Source: an uncultured Porphyromonadaceae bacterium
Lineage (GTDB): Bacteria > Bacteroidota > Bacteroidia > Bacteroidales > Muribaculaceae
NCBI GenBank assembly: GCA_905193485.1
Contig: CAJJOX010000163.1
Coordinates: forward strand, 1-5,104
Length of the DNA: 5,104 nucleotides
Reading direction: 5' to 3'
Position numbers and translations under genes: made by a program. Positions 1 to 4,327 of the stretch are shown one piece after another; positions within the stretch are counted from its first letter, which is position 1; each line of letters starts with the position of its first letter. The notes beneath the pieces were generated by a model. That model was not told the DNA's origin. It ran no database searches and saw only the letters and a list, made by a program, of their open reading frames with translations.

Positions 1-244
1 GCCGCTGATTTCGCGTGCTGTCGGTCTGTGTGGCCGTGCGGCGTGCGGCGCGGCGGTGGCGGCGGTGGCGTGTCGGTGTCTTTGTCGAGTCAGACAATGC
101 TCCGGTCACACTTCCTGACGTGGTGTCGGGGAATGTTTCCGTTGACATGCGTGGCTCGGATATGGCTGTTGGCTTAGCGCCTGTGGCACTGATGGCCATA
201 AGCAACACCGTGGCAAATATTATATATAAATGAGTGCGACTCAA
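1..244 (-). CDS. Exported protein of unknown function, 5' part only (runs off left edge)
   Basis: This reading frame is open from the window edge to a TTG at 242-244 and covers 81 codons. From that TTG the protein begins MSRTH, followed by a hydrophobic stretch (LYIIFATVLLMAIS, residues 6-19) and a small-residue end ATGA at about residue 23. That is a textbook Sec signal peptide, with cleavage likely before KPTAI. Starting at the later GTG (206-208) or ATG (197-199) would cut into the hydrophobic core, which is why I prefer TTG. The mature part is rich in Ser/Thr/Pro and then carries an Arg/His-rich tract (residues about 59-70), followed by TQTDST. A -7 box on the same strand at 272-279 supports transcription. 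The Ser/Thr/Asp-rich linker after a signal peptide resembles the N-termini of some Bacteroidales outer-membrane proteins such as LptD/OstA-like proteins, but nothing conserved is inside the window, so the function is not assigned. Confidence 0.62.
   Translation of the reverse strand, partial: MSRTHLYIIFATVLLMAISATGAKPTAISEPRMSTETFPDTTSGSVTGALSDSTKTPTRHRRHRRAARRTATQTDSTRNQR
52..69. repeat. Exact tandem duplication of a 9-bp unit
   Basis: The unit GGCGGTGGC occurs twice head to tail at 52-60 and 61-69. In the minus-strand exported protein it accounts for most of the RHRRHRR tract. Because the unit is a multiple of three, gain or loss of a copy would lengthen or shorten the basic tract without a frameshift. 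Two copies are too few to call a true variable repeat. Confidence 0.7.
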
Positions 245-271
245 TTCGTGACAATGTCTGGTAATTGCCTG

Positions 272-303
272 CAAAGATACGACCGGCGCCCGAATTTCAC
301 AAC
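272..303 (-). promoter_or_regulatory. Bacteroidota-type promoter for the left-edge exported protein
   Basis: On the minus strand, TATCTTTG (279 down to 272) matches the -7 consensus TAnnTTTG exactly. GTTG (303 down to 300) matches the -33 TTTG in three of four bases, with a 20-bp spacer, as expected. Transcription would start near 267, giving a leader of roughly 23 nt before the TTG start at 244. This is the only promoter in the window where I see both elements. Confidence 0.6.
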
Positions 304-370
304 TATTGCACCGCTTTTTCACGGAGTGGCGATGTTAATTTGACTGAAACCGGCATCTTATCCGCCGCAT

Positions 371-392
371 GCTTCGGTCTTCGCTTCGGCCT
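371..392. repeat. Short imperfect direct repeat upstream of ilvE
   Basis: GCTTCGGTCT (371-380) and GCTTCGGCCT (383-392) are 10-bp direct repeats with one mismatch, with a 12-bp period. They lie about 60 bp upstream of the ilvE -7 box, where an activator or repressor could bind. A 12-bp period places the copies on roughly the same face of the helix. No regulator is implied by the neighbouring genes, so a regulatory role is only a possibility. Confidence 0.3.
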
Positions 393-450
393 GCTTGCGC
401 ATTATGGCGCTTTTTTGTGCATCATTAAACCGCCGTATGGAAACTTTTGT

Positions 451-458
451 TATTTTTG
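451..458 (+). promoter_or_regulatory. Putative -7 box of the ilvE-HD operon
   Basis: TATTTTTG matches TAnnTTTG exactly and lies 33 bp before the ilvE ATG, so the predicted start near 463 gives a leader of about 29 nt. I found no good TTTG at the expected -33 spacing. The surroundings are T-rich, so a chance match is more likely here than at the other sites. Confidence 0.42.
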
Positions 459-491
459 CATCACCATTCATGACCTAAAAGAGTTCAAGCA

Positions 492-1520
492 ATGAAAGAA
501 CAATTGAATATCGATTGGGCGAACTTGCCTTTCGGCTATGTCCGCACCGACTACAATGTGAGATGTTACTTCCGCGACGGAAAGTGGGGCGACATCGAAG
601 TGACCGATTCAGAACGCATCGACATACACATGGCCGCCACATCACTTCACTACGGCCAGGAAATTTTTGAAGGAATGAAGGCTTTCCGTGGTGCCGACGG
701 CAAAGTGCGCGTGTTCCGCATGCAGGAAAATGCCAAACGAATCCGCGAATCAGCTCTCGGGCTGAAAATGGAGCCGGTTCCCGTCGAGCTTTTCTGTGAA
801 ATGGTGAAAAAAGTGGTGAAGCTCAACGAACGTTTCGTGCCTCCATACGGAAGCGGAGCCTCCCTCTATATCCGCCCGCTCGAGATCGGTATGAGCGCCA
901 GCGTAGGCGTGCGCACCTCCACCGAATATCTCTTCCTGATTCTCGTAAGCCCGGTCGGTCCTTATTTCAAGACGGGCTTCGCTCCGACCAACATCTGCAT
1001 CATGCGTGAATATGACCGAGTCGCTCCCAAAGGCACCGGCCGATGGAAAGTAGGCGGCAATTATGCCGCAAGCCTCGGCGCCGGTGAACGCGCCCACGAG
1101 CTCGGATATTCGGCAGTGCTTTATCTCGATCCAAAAGAGAAAAAATATCTCGACGAATGCGGGCCGGCCAATTTCTTCGCCATCAAAGACGGAAAATACA
1201 TCACTCCCGAATCGGAATCGATACTCCCGTCAGTCACCAACATGAGCCTTCAGCAGTTGGCAGAGGATATGGGCATAGAAGTCGAACGCCGGCACATCAC
1301 CGTCGACGAGCTTGCCGAAGTGCAGGAGGCCGCAGCGTGCGGCACCGCCGCCGTAGCGTCGCCCGTAGGTGAGATCGACGACCTCGACACAGGCATGAAA
1401 TACGTCATCGCGCGCGACGGCAAACCGGGTCCGATCACGACACAGCTCTACAATGCGCTGCGTGCCATTCAGCTTGGCGAAGCTCCCGACGTTCACGGCT
1501 GGAACACAATCATCGAATGA
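492..1520 (+). CDS. ilvE: Branched-chain amino acid aminotransferase (EC 2.6.1.42)
   Basis: A 342-residue fold-type IV PLP enzyme that reversibly transfers the amino group between glutamate and the 2-oxo acids of leucine, isoleucine and valine, the last step of their synthesis in the cytoplasm. Recognisable segments are SLHYGQEIFEGMKAFR (residues 51-66), the GASLYIRPL strand (122-130), the PLP-lysine motif GRWKVGGNYAASL with K186 as the Schiff-base lysine, YLDECGPANFF (219-229) and the cofactor phosphate-binding loop ACGTAAVASPV (282-292). Length and layout fit the longer BCAT branch shared with eukaryotes rather than the roughly 310-residue E. coli type. The ATG at 492 gives the usual short N-terminus before the first conserved segment. 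Its TGA overlaps the ATG of the downstream HD gene, so the two are co-transcribed and probably translationally coupled. The protein appears complete, with every key motif present. Confidence 0.95.
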   Translation: MKEQLNIDWANLPFGYVRTDYNVRCYFRDGKWGDIEVTDSERIDIHMAATSLHYGQEIFEGMKAFRGADGKVRVFRMQENAKRIRESALGLKMEPVPVELFCEMVKKVVKLNERFVPPYGSGASLYIRPLEIGMSASVGVRTSTEYLFLILVSPVGPYFKTGFAPTNICIMREYDRVAPKGTGRWKVGGNYAASLGAGERAHELGYSAVLYLDPKEKKYLDECGPANFFAIKDGKYITPESESILPSVTNMSLQQLAEDMGIEVERRHITVDELAEVQEAAACGTAAVASPVGEIDDLDTGMKYVIARDGKPGPITTQLYNALRAIQLGEAPDVHGWNTIIE

Positions 1521-2062
1521 ACTATCAGAAGATAATCGACAAATATTATCCCGCAGGCACCCGTCTGCGGGATATTTATATGGCGCATTGCCGGAGTGTA
1601 GCCAACGAGGCTCTCGGGATTGCGGCGCGTTGCCGGCTCGACCTTGATACGACCGACATCGAAGCCGCCGCCATGCTCCATGATATAGGCATTTTCGCCA
1701 CCGACGCCCCCTCGATCGAATGCCACGGCACGCGGCCCTACATCGCACATGGAATTATAGGCCGCGAGTTGCTTCTGCGCGATGGTGTCCCTGAAGCCAT
1801 CGCCGAAGTAGCCGCCCGGCATACGGGAGCCGGCCTCACACCCGACGAAATCACATCGCAGCATCTTCCGCTCCCGGCAGTCGATCTCTGTCCGCACTCT
1901 TTGCTTGAAAGGCTGATATGCTATGCCGACAAATTCTATTCCAAGTCCGGCGATATGAAGCGCAAGTCTTTTGATGCCGTGCGCAGGAGCATGCAACGTT
2001 TCGGCGCTGATTCGCTGAGGCGGTTCGACAGCATGCATGATGCCTTCAATTGCCATTGCTGA
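1517..2062 (+). CDS. HD-domain phosphohydrolase, small stand-alone protein
   Basis: A 181-residue cytoplasmic protein built around a single HD metal-dependent phosphohydrolase domain. The metal-binding set is visible: H24 (in AHCRSVA), the H55-D56 doublet (AMLHDIGI), H78 (YIAHG), H102 (ARHTGAG) and D138 (YADKFYSKS). This order matches the HDIG-type subgroup, whose members cleave phosphate esters of nucleotides or related molecules; the substrate of this protein is not known to me. The ATG at 1517 overlaps the ilvE stop codon (ATGA), and the N-terminus (IIDKYYPAGTRLRDIYMAH) fits what I recall of this family, supporting the start. Its first codons contain a strong stem-loop (1547-1574). The 3' end overlaps the convergent amidase gene by 17 bp. 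Linkage to ilvE gives no clear clue to the substrate, so the pairing may be only transcriptional. Confidence 0.87.
   Translation: MNYQKIIDKYYPAGTRLRDIYMAHCRSVANEALGIAARCRLDLDTTDIEAAAMLHDIGIFATDAPSIECHGTRPYIAHGIIGRELLLRDGVPEAIAEVAARHTGAGLTPDEITSQHLPLPAVDLCPHSLLERLICYADKFYSKSGDMKRKSFDAVRRSMQRFGADSLRRFDSMHDAFNCHC
1547..1574 (+). promoter_or_regulatory. Strong stem-loop at the ilvE/HD gene junction
   Basis: The arms TATCCCGCAG (1547-1556) and CTGCGGGATA (1565-1574) are perfectly complementary. The stem extends inward by a G-U pair (1557/1564) and a C-G pair (1558/1563), giving about 12 bp closed by the four-base loop ACCC. It is followed by TTTAT, a weak U-tract. The element starts 27 nt after the ilvE stop and lies inside codons 11-20 of the HD gene. 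It could reduce expression of the second gene by partial termination or protect the ilvE mRNA 3' end; the function is inference. Confidence 0.6.
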
Positions 2063-2456
2063 ACTCTGTCGCCACATCGAAGCATGGACAAGCCTTGGCC
2101 GCGAATTCATTGTGGCCGTGAACGCTTGCTCCCGGATAGCGGTGCAGAAGCTCTCCGACAATACTCCTCAGTGCCGCTCGTTGTGCGGCTGTCCGTGTGT
2201 CGGCCGCACGCATCTTGCTGTCGCAGCCTCCGACATAACACACTCCTATTGAACATTTGTTGTGCCCTGTGCAATGTGCGCCCGGCTCTTCTTCGCGACG
2301 TCCTCGTCTGATGGTGCCGTCAAGGCCGATAAGGTAGTGATAACCGATGCTTTTGAATCCGCGGGCGCGATGCCAGCGGTCGATTTCGGCGACGCTCGTT
2401 TCACGTCCTGCGGGCGTGGCCGAGCAATGAATGATTATTTCAGTGATTTTTCTCAT
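2046..2456 (-). CDS. N-acetylmuramoyl-L-alanine amidase, T7-lysozyme type (Amidase_2)
   Basis: A 136-residue single-domain zinc amidase that would cut the bond between N-acetylmuramic acid and L-alanine in peptidoglycan. Zinc ligands by comparison with T7 lysozyme are H10 (IIIHCSAT), H115 (HGHNEF) and C123 (KACPCFDV); the catalytic pair would be Y39 (GYHYLI) and K121. The spacing H115-K121-C123 equals that of T7 lysozyme H122-K128-C130. The GAHCTGHN segment (59-66) is also typical. There is no signal peptide or membrane segment, so export would need a holin-like route, cell lysis or a non-classical path. Such short amidases are common in Bacteroidales genomes, often near prophage or mobile elements, but no phage gene is visible here. 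The gene lies downstream of apbE on the same strand with a 53-bp gap and its own -7 box, and its last 17 bp overlap the convergent HD gene. Confidence 0.93.
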   Translation of the reverse strand: MRKITEIIIHCSATPAGRETSVAEIDRWHRARGFKSIGYHYLIGLDGTIRRGRREEEPGAHCTGHNKCSIGVCYVGGCDSKMRAADTRTAAQRAALRSIVGELLHRYPGASVHGHNEFAAKACPCFDVATEFSNGN

Positions 2457-2463
2457 GACACCG

Positions 2464-2471
2464 CAAAGTTA
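2464..2471 (-). promoter_or_regulatory. Putative -7 box directly before the amidase start
   Basis: On the minus strand, TAACTTTG (2471 down to 2464) is an exact TAnnTTTG match followed by C. Only 7 bp separate it from the amidase ATG at 2456, so transcription would begin 0-4 nt before the start codon and give a leaderless or nearly leaderless mRNA. No good -33 element is seen. The alternative is read-through from apbE. Confidence 0.5.
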
Positions 2472-2509
2472 CGGCGTCGTTATGTCGGTCTGGTGCGAAT
2501 CCCCACTTC

Positions 2510-3520
2510 TTATAACGGTTTGGGAAAGTTTTCGCTGGCATGAGTCTTGAATCCGCCATGGCCGTCACTTTCCACAAGCAGAGCCTCGGCGCCGTCAACA
2601 GAGCGTATCATGGAGAGCGCCTTCTCGGCCGTCATGGCCATGCAGGCGGGGGCAAGAGCGTCGGCGGTCATGCAGTCGCGGGCTATGACGGTGGCGCTCA
2701 GCGTCGTGCTGACTGCAGGGCGTCCGGTGGTGGGATCGATGGTGTGCCACGTCTTGCCCGATGCGCTTTGCTTGAAATTGCGGTAATTGCCTGAAGTGGC
2801 TATGCCGCAGTCGGTAAGCTCTATCACGGCTAAGGCGTCGCTTCCGGGTGCCGCGCCTTCGACCGGCAGGTCGATCTGTATATGCCAGGGCTCGCCTTGA
2901 GGATTGTGGCCGGAGAGGGCTATCTCACCGCCTATCTCTACCATATAGTCAGCCGAGCCGTTGCGCCGGAGCATCTCGCCGATCAGGTCGCAGCCATAGC
3001 CTTTGGTGATGGCGCTGAAATTGAATTCTGTGGCCGGCGAACACTTTACGATCGTGTCTGCCTCAATCCGGCATCGGCTGATGCCAACGTGGCTCAAGGC
3101 GCTGTCAATCATGGCCTGCGTGGGCGGTTGGGAGGCGTTGTCATATCCGAAGCCCCATAAGTTGACCAAAGGAGCCACTGTCGGATCGAAAGCGCCACCA
3201 CTCAGCATGTTGATTTGCCGTGACGCATTGAATATACGCCGCAGCAGGGTGTCGGTTGCCGACGACTCGCCCCGGTTGATGGCTGAAACGAGCGAGTTCC
3301 GGTCGAACGGCGACAGCGAGTGCTCGACCCGTTTCATCACTGACATGATCGAATCGTCGAGATTGACCGCCGACGAGTAGGTTATACTGTAAGTGGTGTT
3401 CCACACCACACCGGAGCATTGGTGCGTCGTAGTGCTGTGTCGGCATCCGGCAAGCGTCATGACGGCGCCGGTGATGATGGCTGTCACCACATAGGCGATG
3501 ATGTGATTTCTATTCATCAT
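2510..3520 (-). CDS. apbE: FAD:protein FMN transferase, lipoprotein (ApbE family)
   Basis: A 336-residue enzyme that uses FAD to attach FMN covalently to threonines of membrane or periplasmic proteins such as the NqrB/NqrC and RnfD/RnfG subunits of redox pumps. Residues 1-26 form a lipoprotein signal ending in the lipobox LAGC, with C26 as the lipidated residue, so it acts outside the inner membrane. No acidic Bacteroidota surface-export signal follows C26, which suggests it faces the periplasm. Family motifs are SGGAFDPTVAPLV (107-119), the flavin-site segment FNFSAITKGYG (166-176), YMVEIGGEIALSG (192-204), IATSGNYRNF (240-249), the hallmark TWHTIDPTTGRP (257-268) and the metal-site motif DCMTADALA (282-290). 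The length is normal. MM at the start allows ATG at 3520 or 3517. No target gene is in the window. It diverges from the DJ-1 gene. Confidence 0.95.
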   Translation of the reverse strand: MMNRNHIIAYVVTAIITGAVMTLAGCRHSTTTHQCSGVVWNTTYSITYSSAVNLDDSIMSVMKRVEHSLSPFDRNSLVSAINRGESSATDTLLRRIFNASRQINMLSGGAFDPTVAPLVNLWGFGYDNASQPPTQAMIDSALSHVGISRCRIEADTIVKCSPATEFNFSAITKGYGCDLIGEMLRRNGSADYMVEIGGEIALSGHNPQGEPWHIQIDLPVEGAAPGSDALAVIELTDCGIATSGNYRNFKQSASGKTWHTIDPTTGRPAVSTTLSATVIARDCMTADALAPACMAMTAEKALSMIRSVDGAEALLVESDGHGGFKTHASENFPKPL

Positions 3521-3536
3521 ATGAACTCTTTTGCCG

Positions 3537-3544
3537 CAAAATTA
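3537..3544 (-). promoter_or_regulatory. -7 box of apbE
   Basis: On the minus strand, TAATTTTG (3544 down to 3537) matches TAnnTTTG exactly and is followed by C. The predicted start near 3532 leaves a leader of about 12 nt before the ATG at 3520. The expected -33 position falls around 3564-3569, overlapping the -7 box of the opposing DJ-1 promoter. Confidence 0.55.
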
Positions 3545-3567
3545 GTTATTTATCCGGTGATATACAC

Positions 3568-3575
3568 TATATTTG
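3568..3575 (+). promoter_or_regulatory. -7 box of the DJ-1 family gene
   Basis: TATATTTG matches TAnnTTTG exactly. The predicted start near 3580 gives a leader of about 23 nt to the ATG at 3603. It also argues against using the in-frame TTG at 3573-3575, which lies inside the box and so would not be transcribed. A weak TTAG at 3542-3545 is the best -33 candidate, at a slightly long spacing. Confidence 0.55.
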
Positions 3576-3602
3576 TGTGGCAAATCTAAAATTCAAGTGA
3601 AT

Positions 3603-4163
3603 ATGAAAATCTCATATCTTTTTCTTGGCGCCGGCTTCGAGGAAGTCGAGGCTCTGGCGACGGTCGACATCATGCGCCGTGCCGGAATGTGTGTCGAAAC
3701 TGTTTCTGTGAGTGATAGTTATGAGGTGACTGGCGCTCACAATGTGACCGTTAAGGCCGACCGCCTGATCGCCGACATCAACCTTTCGTCTGATGTCGAT
3801 TGGCTTGTATGCCCGGGCGGTATGCCCGGAGCGACAAATCTGGCTGCATCCACCCGGCTTTGCGACATGCTCCGCAAGCATAATGCCGCAGGCGGTCATG
3901 TTGCGGCCCTATTCGCCCCTCCCCCCCTTGTGCTTTCCCCCCCCGGCATCATCACCGGTCGCCGTGCGACATGCTATCCTTCCTTCGAGCCGACCGTGGG
4001 CACTATTGCACAGATGACAGGCGAGCCTGTCGTGATTGACGGAAACGTGATCACAGGCAACGGTCCGGCTAACACTTTCGCTTTCGCTCTCGCGCTTGTG
4101 ACCGCCTCGCTCGGTGCGCAGGCCGCCGGAGAAGTGGCACAGGGCATGCTCATCAATGCCTGA
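3603..4163 (+). CDS. DJ-1/PfpI family protein lacking the nucleophilic cysteine
   Basis: A 186-residue single-domain protein of the DJ-1/ThiJ/PfpI superfamily (YajL/PARK7-like), a cytoplasmic group linked to oxidative-stress protection, glyoxalase-like or deglycase-like activity. The N-terminal segment FLGAGFEEVEAL (residues 7-18) supplies the conserved glutamate E16, equivalent to human E18. VDWLVCPGGMPGATNL (65-80), GRRATCYPSFE (119-129) and ITGNGPANTFAFALALV (150-166) are typical. The segment that normally reads like AAICAAPALVL here reads AALFAPPPLVL (101-111), so F104 stands where the nucleophilic elbow cysteine (human C106) should be, with extra prolines at 106, 108 and 114. The frame is intact on both sides. 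This stretch (3907-3944) is unusually C-rich, so base errors are a real possibility. ATG 3603 is chosen because the longer TTG start lies inside the promoter. Confidence 0.9.
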   Translation: MKISYLFLGAGFEEVEALATVDIMRRAGMCVETVSVSDSYEVTGAHNVTVKADRLIADINLSSDVDWLVCPGGMPGATNLAASTRLCDMLRKHNAAGGHVAALFAPPPLVLSPPGIITGRRATCYPSFEPTVGTIAQMTGEPVVIDGNVITGNGPANTFAFALALVTASLGAQAAGEVAQGMLINA

Positions 4164-4205
4164 TTCCGGCTCTGAAATGTGAAAATTTCGGATGCTGCTT
4201 TCTTT

Positions 4206-4225
4206 CCTAAAGATTTATCTTTAGG
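4206..4225. repeat. Perfect inverted repeat downstream of the DJ-1 gene
   Basis: CCTAAAGAT (4206-4214) and ATCTTTAGG (4217-4225) are perfect reverse complements separated by TT. In RNA this would fold as a 7-bp stem with a six-base loop. It sits 43 bp after the DJ-1 stop codon and about 60 bp before the topA -7 box. There is no T-run directly after it on either strand, so it is not a classical intrinsic terminator. It could be an RNA 3'-end element or a protein-binding palindrome. Confidence 0.5.
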
Positions 4226-4283
4226 GATATCGGCTGTGTGTTAAATTTTTATGTCGGTGTCAGATAATATGAATTTCTTTTTC

Positions 4284-4291
4284 TAATTTTG
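4284..4291 (+). promoter_or_regulatory. Putative -7 box of topA
   Basis: TAATTTTG matches TAnnTTTG exactly, 36 bp before the topA ATG at 4328. Transcription from about 4296 would give a leader of about 32 nt that includes the AT-only palindrome at 4312-4326. No convincing -33 TTTG is present at the expected distance. Confidence 0.5.
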
Positions 4292-4311
4292 TCGCCGAAT
4301 TCCACACAGGC

Positions 4312-4326
4312 ATAATATCATATTAT
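4312..4326 (+). promoter_or_regulatory. AT-rich perfect palindrome directly before the topA start codon
   Basis: ATAATAT (4312-4318), a central C, and ATATTAT (4320-4326) form a perfect inverted repeat ending one base before the ATG at 4328. A third ATAATAT occurs at 4264-4270, upstream of the -7 box. As RNA the hairpin is weak; as DNA it could be an operator or a site sensitive to supercoiling. A role in topA control is speculation. Confidence 0.4.
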
Positions 4327-4327
4327 A

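Larger units (their letters stand above)
245..491. other. Divergent intergenic region between the exported protein and ilvE
   Basis: This 247-bp stretch separates two genes pointing away from each other and holds the minus-strand promoter (272-303) and the plus-strand box (451-458). An open frame spans most of it, but it contains both promoters and its peptide resembles nothing I recognise, so I treat it as non-coding. A 4-bp GCGC stem followed by six T residues (about 399-416) is too weak to call a terminator. No tRNA or riboswitch fold is apparent. Confidence 0.55.

Noticed and set aside
15..233. Plus-strand open frame of 72 codons at the left edge
   Set aside because: It is antisense to the minus-strand frame that has a signal peptide and a matching promoter; its Arg/Val-rich product looks like a shadow of GC-rich sequence.
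399..417. GCGC-ATTATG-GCGC followed by six T as an intrinsic terminator
   Set aside because: The stem has only four base pairs, and no plus-strand gene ends upstream of it, so termination has no obvious purpose here.
265..495. Plus-strand open frame of 76 codons before ilvE
   Set aside because: It starts at TTG, spans both promoters of the divergent region, overlaps the ilvE start and encodes a peptide without recognisable features.
1230..1748. Minus-strand open frame across the ilvE/HD junction
   Set aside because: It is antisense to two genes with clear catalytic motifs; its Arg/Cys-rich composition is typical of a frame shadow.
2540..2794. Plus-strand frames opposite apbE
   Set aside because: They lie fully inside apbE on the other strand and have low-complexity translations, while apbE shows all family motifs.
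3573..3602. Ten-codon N-terminal extension of the DJ-1 protein from a TTG
   Set aside because: The TTG is part of the TATATTTG promoter box, and the family normally begins right at MKxxxLFLG, matching the ATG at 3603.
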